Below, one piece after another: positions 24,647-36,500 of a DNA stretch of 64,000 nucleotides; positions within the stretch are counted from its first letter, which is position 1; every line of letters starts with the position of its first letter. Location: positions 20,642,848 through 20,706,847 of the forward strand of contig NC_045141.1 of the NCBI RefSeq assembly GCF_008831285.2. The letters run 5' to 3'. Under the pieces are notes generated by a model, which was not told where the DNA came from, did no database searches, and worked only from the letters and a program-made list of their open reading frames with translations. The stretch is from Nymphaea colorata. Lineage: Eukaryota; Streptophyta; Magnoliopsida; Nymphaeales; Nymphaeaceae. The position numbers and the translations under genes are program-made.

Positions 24647-27619
24647 GGATGGTGATTGGTGGATTGTCTTGCTTGTTGGGCTATGGTTGCCCTCCTATGT
24701 CTTCTTGGGGTGCCGAGGTTACCAACCTTAGTCGGGGTATGAATCCTCTTTGTGTTTTTGGTGTCTAGCAACTGAACATTTTTCCAACACCATTTTCATT
24801 TATTCAAAATATAACATGTCATCCCCTAGTAATTAGAATATTTTCATTTCTCAAACTTCTCCCTCACATTTTTGGTGCGGCCTGCTTTCTACCTGTCTCA
24901 TTTTCGTCCGCTTTGCTGACATCTCATCGCTCACCCCCCATCCTGACCTCTTTCGTTTTCCAGTAAATTCACTTTTTCTTCTTGCTCTTGGCATCCTTTC
25001 GTTCTTCTGTTGCATCGCTCCCACCCCGGTCTCTTTGATCCCCTGATCCCTTTCCTCGCATCCTTACTTTTGTCTCGCTTCTTCTTGCTGGCCACATCAA
25101 TACGTTTGACCACCTACTTGGCATTTGTTTAGCTAATCCATGTTCCATCTGTCTCGCCGCGGCTGATTCTCAAGTTCACTTTTTTACCTTATGTCCTTTC
25201 TTCTATAGTGTTCTTGCCTTTACATGGCATTCCTTTGTTAGTAACATTTCAGACCCGCCCTCCATTCGTTTTTTTTTTTCTCTTTTGTCATTCCACATGT
25301 CTTTTTCCTTGGGTTGTGTCTGGAGGTTGTGACTCATTTCCTCTTGACCGTACATTTGTGAGAAACGCAACAACAAGATCTTAAGGACACCTTCTCATCG
25401 TCGGAGTCTATGACACGCCTTGTACATGGAGATGTCTACTTTACTATTCAACTATGGCATCGTCCTTCGTCTGCTGCTAAATGATTCTGCCGCTCCATCT
25501 ATCCACTCTCTTTTCACTATTCTTATTTTGTTTTATTGTGCTGCTAACTTGTATGTTTGGTTCTTCTATTTGTTTGTGGTTATCTTTAAATTTTGTTATA
25601 CATTTTTATTTTATCGACTATCTCTCTCTCTTCGCAAGGTGGTGTTTCATTTGGGTAGTCATAATCTCTCTCTCTCCCTCTCTCTCTCTCTTTCTGGCTT
25701 TTCATTTGGGTAGTCATCAACTCTCTTTCTCTCTTCGCAAGCTGGTGTTTCATTTGGGTAGTCATAATCTCTCTCTCTCTCCCTCTCTCTCTCTCTCTCT
25801 CACACACACAAAGGCCCTAATCATAATCTCTCTCTCTCTCTTTCACACACACACTAAGACCCCATTTGTTCCAATCATGGGTAGCATGAAAATTTCTGAA
25901 ATCAAATCTTGATGTAAACAAGAAGCGGTCACATGAGAGAACTAGGATTGGATTCTCTAATAATGGCTGCCTACTTTCTTCCCCTAATCTTTGCTGCCCG
26001 CAACTCAAGAAATTGGTCACCTTCTTAGCAAACTAGCCGATTTTCGCAAGAAAATATGTCAAAACAAACGCATCCAAAATCGTTTATTTGTCTGAGTGTG
26101 TGTGCGCAAACGATTTAAAAGGTGGTGGAACCCAGTGTTCCTGGTTGTATTCCATAAAGGGGAACCCACATGTACCCTACCAATGTGGTTAAAACTCTTT
26201 ATCGGAGAAGACCCATCGTTTGCTTGCTTCAGTACCCTGGCCGGTCCGGAACCGTAAAATTCCTTGAAATCCCATTGCTCACCATGGTGGACGCGCAACT
26301 TCCATCCTGTGGTTGGGGATAAAGATGGAACACCTGACGTCCTTTTGACCTTGGTGGCATATGTGATTGCTCTTACTAGAAAAATGCAGTCACTCTGGAA
26401 ACCAATGGTTTATTTTCATGGTTATAGGTGTAATATGAAATGGTGCACTGTGGGAGAAATATTAAACTCAATTATTTATTTCTGCGGCTATCTAGGTTTA
26501 GTATGAAGTACATCCAAATAGTGTTGGAGGAAGGGACTTGAAAGTAATTACGAACGAGTGATGCAATGATAAGGGAACATAAAAATTTAAAGTTTAAAAG
26601 CCTGTGTATATCTTTACGTATCTATGTGCAGGCCAACATCTCCACATTCTGGTTGGAGATTTTGTTTTTGGGTGTCTCTAAGTTTTCAGTAACAGTTAAT
26701 GATTGAAGTATCTAAAGTAAACTTGATAGGTTACTCTTCTTTTTTACCCTATAATAGACCTTTGAAGAGGGCTCACCTAGATCGGTAAATCCCCAACTAA
26801 GGATGGGAAGGGTTTTTTTTTTTGTTCCACATGACAGTGAAATGTTTTTTCACATGGTCAGACCAATTTTTGTGGACAGACAATTCCAATAAGCAGGAAA
26901 GATTAAAAAGGACATAAAATGCTTGTTTGGGTGATCGCTAAAAGCAGGTTTATGAAAAACCCAGTTTTGACAAAAATGATGCTTTTAAAAGAGAGTGAAT
27001 AAGTAACTCTACGTTTTCTACATAAAATTTGTCTTGGTCTTGTTTTTGGAATACCAAAACCAGGTTGCAGAAACTGATTAAAAACTAAGTTTTCACAAAG
27101 CCTTGGTGTGGTCCAATCACAACCAACAAAAACAAGGTGCAAGAATTTTGACATAACCTGAAACTTGTAAACGAAAGGCAAGGATTCAGCTTTTAGAATC
27201 AAGCATAGTAATAGCTTTTCTTTTTTCTTTTCTGAACAACTACCATGAAGGGGCATGCAGTTTCACGATTTCGAATTGATCTGCCAACTTCTAATATCAT
27301 ATATGGCCGCAGCAAAAAGATGGCAAACCTGGAAAAAGCCGTGCTCTGAGCACGCGGCTGCCAGGGACTTGAGGGCATTCTCCCTGTTTGGTCCTTCCAG
27401 CTCCGCGAGATCGACAATGGGAAGGTTAATGGCGACCCTTCCGGCACTTATATCTTCCAGGTGACTCTGCACTCTGGCAGCACCAGAACCAAGTGAAGGG
27501 CGCTCTGCTGCAGGCAATACATACTTGCGGGGGACCCTCGTTACTCCAAGTTCACAGAGATGCCTCACCCCTTTCTCCAAGCATTCGTCGTCGCCTGGAG
27601 ACTTCACATCCAAAGCCAT
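19190..27619 (-). CDS. 2-oxoglutarate/Fe(II) dioxygenase, At2g36690/GIM2-like, 4 exons
   Basis: Exons (minus): 27329-27619, 23200-23447, 20790-21132, 19190-19438. They join in phase to 376 aa. The N-terminal DIOX_N region includes [11 protein letters not shown] and [12 protein letters not shown] across the first junction; the second exon carries [12 protein letters not shown] and [13 protein letters not shown]. The catalytic jelly roll has the iron triad H250-x-D252...H306 ([15 protein letters not shown] and [10 protein letters not shown]) and the 2-oxoglutarate-binding R316-x-S318. From memory this pattern and the C-terminal FLNYL...NFLESRK are closest to the Arabidopsis At2g36690/At3g60290/At2g44800 group, where At2g36690 (GIM2) affects gibberellin/ABA balance in germination. 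DMR6-type and flavonoid-type oxygenases are more distant. The substrate cannot be told from sequence. It is a soluble cytosolic enzyme with no targeting signal. The CDS is 1.1 kb but the gene spans 8.4 kb because introns 1 and 2 hold repeats and a solo LTR. Confidence 0.9.
21798..22098 (-). mobile_element. Solo LTR (291 bp) with 5-bp TSD in dioxygenase intron 2
   Basis: The LTR runs 21803-22093, starting TGTTAGGAAC and ending ACACCAACA (TGTT...AACA termini). It is flanked by perfect TGTAA direct repeats at 21798-21802 and 22094-22098. On the minus strand it contains the words GTGGATGTAGG and GAACCACGTAAATC, which are common in plant Copia-type LTRs, so the minus strand is the likely transcribed orientation. 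There is no internal domain on either side, so it is a product of LTR-LTR recombination. Confidence 0.85.
22974..23134. repeat. (AT)24 tract between two identical 56-bp repeats
   Basis: A pure AT tract at 23031-23078 is bracketed by two copies of the same 56-bp segment (22974-23029 and 23079-23134), both starting GGCAGGAAGATTTTG and ending CAACTTCC. By eye the copies are identical. It sits in intron 2 of the dioxygenase gene, close to the exon 2 donor at 23200/23199. Confidence 0.92.
23763..23792. repeat. (GA)n microsatellite
   Basis: A pure GA run of about 15 units in intron 1 of the dioxygenase gene. Confidence 0.9.
24573..24642. repeat. Long (TC)n microsatellite, about 35 units
   Basis: An uninterrupted TC run of about 70 bp in dioxygenase intron 1, preceded by a T-rich stretch. 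It generates apparent (RE)n or (SL)n peptides on either strand, which are not genes. Confidence 0.93.
25617..25856. repeat. Composite repeat: TTCATTTGGGTAGTCAT units between CT tracts
   Basis: Three copies of a unit containing TTCATTTGGGTAGTCAT (starting near 25646, 25701 and 25749), two of them preceded by CTTCGCAAG[G/C]TGGTG, are separated by (CT)n tracts. The block ends with (CT)n and (CA)n runs. It lies in dioxygenase intron 1 and looks like a minisatellite grown by slippage or unequal exchange through the CT tracts. Confidence 0.85.
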
Positions 27620-30600
27620 GGACAGCAGCGGACAGATTTATTACCTGCCACCAATTTCAGCACAGTGAAAGATCATCATCAGATTCTAAGAAGCTTGTTA
27701 CTGAACTCTGAAATTTCTTTTCCATCAGTTTATCTGTTGAACAAAAAACACAAACAAGGAAAAGTATTAAAAAAAACTAGAAAGAGGACGTCACGCTAGC
27801 GATTTGCTTTTTCCCTTCTCTTCTGCATCTAGATCTCAAGACCTGCTGGAAAGTCTTCTGTGGCAAGACAATCTAAGAGATCAACTGCCTGTCAGACTTC
27901 TATTCCATATCATCACTTTCATAGCGTCAACACTATATTAATAGCCTGTCCTTTCCTTTCCTTCTCAGATGGGCCTCAAAGGATTCGTCCCAACCACTGG
28001 TCGCCACTTGGCGGATGTGGAGTTTATTAAAACTTTGAGGTAACTCTTCATCATTTAAAGATTACATGAAGCTCCCACATGGCGGAATACGAAGCTTTTA
28101 TGGCTTTCATGTCGCAGGACGATCGGACTGAATGTATGGAGCCACTGATGCATGCAAGGGAGCTAAAATATTTATAATCCAGGGTGGGTCCTGCCCCTTT
28201 TCTTTTAACCCTGATTTGAGGAAAAACGAAGGAACGGAAACAGAAAACTGTAAAATAAAAAGAAAATCAAAACGATGGTAGAAGAGGATGATGGAGACTG
28301 GAGAGCAAGGGAAAGAAATGATGTATCCCCCTTGAGCTTCCTCCACTCTCACGCACAGAAACTTCCTTATTTTGAATTAGTTTCTAATTTTATGAAAGTT
28401 CTTCTTCTTCATTCATTTCAGATAAGTATATACACCAACCTCCTTCATTCAATTACAAAACGAGTTTGACGTAATGGACTAAAGCCTTGACAACTAGGAT
28501 TACCAGCCACGGAGTTTTACGATCCTAGGCAAGCAATTGAGTTCTTCGGCGGAGGTATGATTTCCGAAGAGATACCAGTGGGCTTCTGGCTCCACCTGCT
28601 TCTTGGTTAAGGAGTTCCGAAGAGAGAACTTTGATTAGACTACCAGTCTACCCTCCATGGATTCCTCATGCCAGTTCAAGTGTCGCATGGAATCTTTTGC
28701 AGGGAACAGTGCACAGAGCTAAACATTTGAAATTTTATGAAACCGACCAAAACTGTATCTGGGTAAAGAGTGGTCAATAATCAGGCATCTTTCTGCTTCC
28801 AGATTTCGATTGCTAATCTCCAAAATGTAAATGTAAACGCAGAACACTATACTTCTATTACCAATAGCCCTGAACTAAAGGGGAAGCGAATTTTCACTTC
28901 AACCTGGAATTGGAATGAGAATTCTAGTTCTTATTTTCCTTTGCGTTCCATAACATGGAGTTTTGATTCTAGAATTTAAATTAACTTGTTTTATGAAAAG
29001 AAAATTAAAATTCTGAAATTTTTGAATTAAAGCCTTCTGTCTTGTGCCCCAAAGAGGGATAGAAAAATTCCACAATTCTGTAATGAGCATATAATTCCAT
29101 GATCAAAATTCTTTGTTTGGTAATACAATTCTCATTTTTAGAGCATGAGAATAAGGATTCTATATGGAATCAGTGGGATATCAAACCTAAACTCAGATTT
29201 GGTTAACCCCCATGCAAAATTTTGTGTGCCCACACCAACCCATGATTGATGATTCATTGTCAAAGAGCTGACACCCCATGCTGTGGTGAATAGTGAGTGC
29301 ATCAGATCTGATCAGCCCATGTCTGTCTCTGTTGGCCTACCGTCCCTTTTTTCTATTTGAAAAATAATTTAAAAATATTTTTAAATTGATCCAAAAAAAT
29401 ATAAACATATCTAGGCCTATATCCTGCAGGCAATATACTAGGTACGTACCAGCTGAAAGCCGGCCAGAAGGCAGCAACCATGTGTGAACATGTTCAGCAA
29501 GTTTGGACATGCCGACCATTTTCATCAATAAAAGGCGACACGCCACAATCCAGGCACATGCTTCTGCAACTTAACATGATTGCCATATGATTCATTCAGG
29601 CCCACTATGAGAACCATGGTTGCCGGCAGGTCGGATCTACCGCACAAGCGTTCAGTACATGAACCAAAGTTTGCTTGTGAGCAGATCATCCAACCCATTT
29701 TGCATGATCACTACTCTAAACATAACAATTAGATGCTAATGGAACCGACTAACCTTGTCAGGCGGCCACGCCGGAGGATCGACGGGGACCGATGATGGAG
29801 AAAAACCGAGCCGAAGCGAGTCAAGAGGATCCTTAAAAGATCTAACTAAGGTACTGGGAGCAAGTGTTGTTCTTAGGATGGTATTTATAGAAGATGGGGA
29901 TGAAGAACTTCCAATTGGATAAGCAATGATCCTATGACTTTCTTATATGCAGTTTATTCTCTAAGTCAGAATGAAACAAAAACGTTTTGGAAACACCGTC
30001 CCGGCTCGTACTGAGAGCTGCCTGTGAGACGAAGTTGACCCTACTCCGGTCATGGCAGAGGGTCCATCAGGCAGGTCGGGCCCCAACCTGTAACACCATA
30101 GACATGACTTCAATAATGGCAGACGGAATCTTATCTCCGTTCCTACCCCCGTTCCAGCTACCACCTTGCTGACAGACATTGTTGTTTCTAACAAGAAATG
30201 GAGGAAATATATATCCCCTCCCCGTTGTCTAAATTGGAAAAAACTTTTCGTAATCTTATTTGTTCTCGATCACTAATTTATTAGTTGATACAAAAACTAG
30301 GTGCCAAAACGACAATCTTTTGATTGGAGTTTCTAACGAAAAATGGAAAAAGGAGGAAATATCCCCTCCCCACTGTTTAAATTGGAAAAAGCTTTTCGTA
30401 GTCTTATTTTTTCTCGATCAATTTATTAGTTGATTAGAAAAATTAGGTGCCAAAAGGAGAATATTTTGATTTGGTGTGCATAGATTTTGTTTTGTTTGGC
30501 CTTGTTAACATGCTCATTCGTCATCGAGTAGGTATGTTGCAATGCAAAGGGTGGTTTGAGAGTCGCTGGCATCTTAAGGGCGCGGCTCCGGTGTTCCGGC

Positions 30601-33538
30601 CCGAATACACCAGTCTTGGGTTTGAGAGAGCCAGGCAGTAGCGGAGCTATAGTGTGATTGGTGCGGACAGTCTTTAAAATTCTCATTACAGTGAAGCTAG
30701 ACCTGGTTTCCGTCACATGTGATGCCTACATTAGACCCATGTTGGCGACTCAAAATAAAATTGTTGCTGGCACCGTGTGCCAGTTTGTATGTCTATCTTT
30801 ACGGGGAATTCTTTTTTATCACGAGACATTTTAATCATTTCAAGCCTCGAACCTGTAACCTACTCATGTATCTATCTAAATTAGGTCGTCGTTCTTGCTG
30901 ACCCGCATACTCGAGACAAGGACAGTCCTGCCCATCCTGGCCGGGTCCAGGCTGGGGGATGGCCCGAGTCAAAAATTCCAGCCATACAGGGCCAGACTAA
31001 GGTGGCCCGCAAGCTGCCCAGCTCTAGCTGGAAGTCAGACACGGCCGTCCGTGAATCTGATTGACCTAGCTCGTGACTTGATACGTGGACCAACCGCCTA
31101 CGTGAATTTGCCTGGCCGACTCACCGCACCGCTGAATAGATGGGAAGGATGCATTCCTCCGACTATGAATGGTAAATTTTTTAGTTAAGTGACTCCAATG
31201 TGTAGCTATGAATATTTGTACATCAATATGTAGATACGAATATTTGTATATGATTGGACAACTTTGCACATGACAAGGCTATTTTACACGATGGCAGTGA
31301 GTTTTTGTCATCGTTGAGCTTTTTAGGTTTTAGCTTTGGGTAGTGGTATTGATGGTCTCATCAACACTTCTTTCTCTTTAGCTCTTTAGAATATAGGCTG
31401 TTTTGTAGTGTTCAGTGTAACAATACTTCAACTTACATAGCAGTGACTTCCTATTTGCAACACAACAAAAGGTTAATGAGAGTTCAAAACGAAAACTGGT
31501 CACCTACCGGTCTTTGTCCTAACCATTGCACCAAACCATTCATAGTTAACTTCAAGTATGACAATTTTAAGTTTATTGGTGAAGAAAGTTTTTGCCCTGA
31601 AATTACGGTGCGGACCTCCACGCTAGGTAGGTCATGTCGGCATCTCCAACCCAGGCTATGTCCCCATCATGGTCGCTACGTTGTTGACTTGACTGTTTCC
31701 ACTAGACCAAAGCCTCGAGCAGAGTCTAGTGATGGAAACGTGTCAATTAGTTAGTGCAGGTCAAACTTGACGTATCAACTGAGTCCATGCAACCTGTCCA
31801 ACAAAGCGGCTGGTTCTCGCCTCCATACTCTCAAACATTTGGAAATTCTACTAAAATTTGATGTTTGATGATGTTTTCCATGATGAGATGCTCCACGTTT
31901 ACCCATTCCTTCTTCTCTCCCAGGCTTGTCATGACCCGAGTACGTTTCTAAATTCAAACTTCTCGCATGCTTCTCGCATAAAGCCAGAGACTGCTCGATC
32001 ATGTTGCATATAAGTGCATAGGAATAGCATGGCTGTAGGTTCTTTTCCCTTTTCTTTTTCTTTTTGGTTTATAATTCAAGGAAACCACACCAAGGCCGAA
32101 CCCTTTGGCAGCAGTCGGTATGTTATTTTGCTATGCTCCGAACATTCATGGAACAGTAACATATTATTATTGTTGTCAAATATGCTCTTAGAGGCCCGAC
32201 AGTAAGGCCTGGAGCCCCCTCCAAACACCCCCTTCTCGGCTCTCTTGCTGGCTTTTCAGGCACAGAACAAGGGATAACTAGTATGCATCCCTTTTTAGTT
32301 ATAGAATGCAGAATGCGTTTTATGAGTTCCACCAATTTGGTAGGACAGAAGAAAGTGCTGCTTTCTTTGGTGGGTGTTCTCCACCACTGTAAACCATGCT
32401 TTAAGATTGTTTAATTGCTGGAGTGTTTCAAACAGTGTTGCCTTCGAGACATTGTATAACGGGAGATGCAATGTTCAAAATATATAATAAATGTACAACC
32501 AACTCTCGTGGCGCGATGCAGACGGATGGTTCTAAGTATACCACTTTTGGTGTATTCATGTCTGCGGTGATGTCTATTGGTTTACTTTCTTCTTGTTTCC
32601 CTCAAAAAAAAAAAAACCATCAAACCAGTTCAAAATTTTATATATGCATACAATCTCCTAGTACCTACCTACAAATCTTCCCACCCTACCCATTCTTCTT
32701 TATTCCTGTTTTACTTGTCGTCCCTAGCCTCTTATTTTCCTTCTTTCTCTCTGTCCTCTCTCCCTTTCTCATCCTCCTGATCTCACCAGGCCTGCGTGAA
32801 ACTCATCAATCACGCCCCTCAGGCTAAAACTCTCCCACAGTCACTGTCGCCTCAATCAAAGAGGTTTTGTAACTCCACCCAAAGTTGATACAGTTGAATC
32901 AGGTTGATTAATCCACATACACCCTAGCTTGCGTCAGTTTCGACATGTAGGAAGATTATAGACCAAGTCATAATAATATAATGAGATTCGGAAATACTGA
33001 AGTATTTTCTTTGTGAATATATTATTCGGAAGAGAATAAAATCGGTTGTCATCTCCGATACTAGGTTTTTTTATGTGCTAGAAACCTCTTTCCCTTATGA
33101 TTGTCTCCCTGACCTGGCAGCAGAACCAAGAGTAGGAGGATGAGCGTGACGTCTGGAGCAACTAACAGGAACTCTCTCTCTCTCTCTCTCTCTCGTCCAT
33201 CGCGTCCAAGAAAACTTACATGAGTCCCTCGTCATCCAAAAAAAAAATACTCTATACCAAAATAAAACGAGATCATGACAAATGGTAGATGCAACTCGTT
33301 TTCTCCATTGCCAAATGACAGCGAGCGGTAACTAATAGCAACTTCCTTCCCGTTCTTTGTACTGCTTTTCTTATGACATTAGCCACCTTTCCGATGCTTA
33401 GTTTCAAATCAGTCACTTACGGCATCTACGATACCCTTAAAGAGCTACAGGGAGAGGGAAAACACCACCGTCTGTCTAAGACACCGTATAACATGGTATA
33501 TATGTGGTTGCTAAGGAAAAACAAGTACTTTCTTTTTT
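27620..33538. other. Intergenic: dioxygenase promoter side and carboxypeptidase 3' flank
   Basis: This is about 5.9 kb without a recognisable gene. The left end should hold the 5' UTR and promoter of the dioxygenase; a TATA-like TTATAAATATTTT on the minus strand lies at about 28166-28178, too far upstream to assign firmly. It contains a diverged 145-bp tandem pair (30184-30472), a GC-rich patch at about 30885-31145 with no coding sense, and a (CT)n tract at about 33173-33194. Short open frames here are not recognisable. Confidence 0.45.
30184..30472. repeat. Diverged 145-bp tandem duplication
   Basis: Copy 1 starts GTTTCTAACAAGAAATGG (30184) and copy 2 starts GTTTCTAACGAAAAATGG (30329). Both continue through CCCCTCCCC, AAATTGGAAAAA, CTTTTCGTA, TTATTAGTTGAT and AGGTGCCAAAA. 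They have drifted by substitutions and small indels, so this duplication is older than the pair at 2475. Confidence 0.85.
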
Positions 33539-36500
33539 TCACAGGGCAGAAACGAGGGCGTCTGAGGTAACGCCATCACTGAGTTTTCCTTCCATCCATC
33601 TCTTCAACATTTCAAGTGAGGCTTTTGGTTGGTCCATCGGTACCATGTGACCAGCATCATGAACCTGTTGCATGCACCAAAAAAGAAAATTCACAAGTCG
33701 CACACACATATACACACGGACAAGACACACACATAGATAGATACAGAACCTTGAGAAAACTCAGATTTCCGTAAGTTTTTAACAGTCCTGCTTCAGAACC
33801 ATCAACCGTAAATGGAACGGTAGGTGATGCAACAAAATTCTGATGACCAGACCACTCCATGGACTCCACCCACCTCGAATTACCTGCCACCAATAACACA
33901 TTTATGAGCTGTAGATTTAGGTCCCTTGAAGTAGAAAAGGCAAAATTCAGGATAAAGTTTTCGTCAACCAAATACTGGCCTCTGCATGACAAGGTCTGCT
34001 TTCTTACCGAGCCAATTGCAAATGAGGTCATATTCCCCAGCATATACTAGCAGCTTGATTCCATCATCGATAAGCTTAGGAATACCAACTTCCAAATTCC
34101 TCATCCAATCTGTCAGCATTGCCTCGTATACGGTGGGACTACAAGAAACAAACTGTATGTCACCAACACCAAGTACATCTCGGACAGTCATTTGGTTCAA
34201 GAATTTCTCCATATTTGAGAAGTCATAGCATAGGTTCCCTTCACATTCCTTTCGGATGTCATAGTACTGTACTCATAATAGACAATGTCAGAATAAAAAA
34301 AAATTGGAACTTCAAATTTTCTGAGCACCAAAAAGGAAAATCTATAAGCCTACAAGAACTGAATACCTACATTGATTTTGCCAGCAATTCCCAAGATTGA
34401 AGAAAATATAGAATTGCAAACCAAGTACGAAGCCAAGCACGCAGCAGTTCCAGTTGTGCCTGAACCCAGAAAAGAAAAATGAAAATCAATTGGCTAGAAA
34501 CCTTTATGGCGTATTTGGGTGACATACCTAACCAGGTTAGAGAATGAGTTTTAAGTTAAAATCGAGTTAGGTGATCAAAACTCAGTATTAGGTTGTTCTG
34601 ACGATGCACTTAACTTAATTAAGAGAAAACTCGGCCGTATGTAAACCAAGTTTAACCCCGATCATTCATGAGGCCGACCAGGTTTTTGAGACTCCCTTGC
34701 TTGGTGAGGCTCACTCCCACAATTTGTGGCTTTATGGGCATCTCCAGCAATCCTCTCTCAGATATCATCTTCAGTGACCAACTGACCATCATGTCTAGGC
34801 ATACAGTATGCCAACTATTACATTCTCTGACAAAATTCTCTCTCCCTTGTGGTTGTATGGGCATCTCCAGCAATCCTCTCTCTCAGATATCATTTCAGTT
34901 ACCGTCATGTCTAGGTATACAGTATGCCAACTATCACATTCTCTGACAAAATTCTCTCTCCTCTCTTTGTGCCACTGTTGAGTTGCAACCCTTCTTCAGC
35001 AATCGGGTGCAGCAAGAAATATGGAGGCTGATGGCCATTTGTAACCTATGTCACAACTCACAAGAGTGCGGGGTGCAGGTGCCTTTTTCTACTTTTATTA
35101 CTGTACATAAAGAAAGAAAGGAAGAAAGAGAGAAGAAAAAAAAAGAATAAAAAATATTTTGAACATGAATAAGAGAGGGTGCAGTTGGGGTGCATGTCGG
35201 AGCCGCATCCGTATGAACACCAGCACAAGCATCGTGCCGACACGGGTGCGGCCTTTTTTTGAAGAGTATGTGTGACATAGTTTGTAATTTCTACCCTAGT
35301 TCCTTGATTGCTTTTGATTGTTCCTAACATCAGGTCATACCTTTTGTTCAAAGGTAGATCAAAGTTTCAAACTTCAAACTACACTAAAATTCACCAGTGG
35401 TTTTTGCATTCAAAAACCTCAAATAGTTATTAAATTTACCTTTGATATTGTTATAGGTTTCCATTCATTTCTTTTCCTTGTTTATTTGTGCTTCTATCAT
35501 GTTCTATTAGTTCCGTTTGTGTTCTTTGTTTTTTCTAGTGCTATTTCTACATCTCATTTGTATTGTTTACTTTTTTGTATTTTGCAGTTTTTAGGCTTTC
35601 TATTTTCAGGTTTTTTTCAGGTATGCTTTTGTTTCTGCATTTTGCGTTTGTGTTGTATTTACTGCGAGGTGTTTGGCTTCTAAATAATTGTGGAAAATTA
35701 GCTAAGATTCAAATAAGGAACATACAGTCAACAATACGCAACCCCTATCTTCTGTTAAGCTATAGAAAACATATCAAGCTTATTATATTCATCACAAACA
35801 TGACTTTCTTAATAGAAAACCTACTTTTTCTGTTAGATCAGAAGATATATGTTTGACCCCTTGTGAGTACATTAGTGAGGGCACATGAAAGATCATACGA
35901 AGAATGATTGATTTCCACATTCTCAATACATTCTACAGCAAAGCAAACATGCACACTCATTACAATCCTATTATTTCCTGTTTATACACTAACCACTAGT
36001 TAATGAAATTCTAAACAATTTACCATGTCACATCAAAACATTCAAAAAGTTACTCTCATTCTTTAGAGGGTTCTCCCCTTCTTAGAAATGAATAGAAAAA
36101 CTTCTCATAGTTGGTTTCATTATTACATATTTAGCATGTTTAATGTGTATGACTTTTTAATGTTAACCATCTGATGGAAAAATAAATGTAAAATAAACAA
36201 ATTTGGATCTTAATATAGACCAAAATCCAAATATTGATGTGCATGAATTTTGATACACTGAAGTAGTTTGGAGTCTTGGACAACTAGATTTGAAATTTAA
36301 GTTGACATAGTTCTTACTTCTTATGCTAATATCTATTAAATTGATCAAGTTCTTCACAATACCGTGTCATTGTCAACCAAACTATACCAAGTTCTATAAA
36401 GCAAAACTAAGTTGGCAATGCCATCGAGAAAAACTGGTTTCCAGAAGTTCAAAAACTCCATTACAAAAACCTACTTTTAGATGACAATTTTTTAAATACT

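Noticed and set aside
24361-24771. Frames with long (RE)n or (SL)n runs
   Set aside because: They are translations of the (TC)35 microsatellite.
35318-35856. Two overlapping hydrophobic frames (121 and 97 codons)
   Set aside because: Phe/Leu/Tyr-rich text produced by T-rich intron sequence within carboxypeptidase intron 5; no family match.
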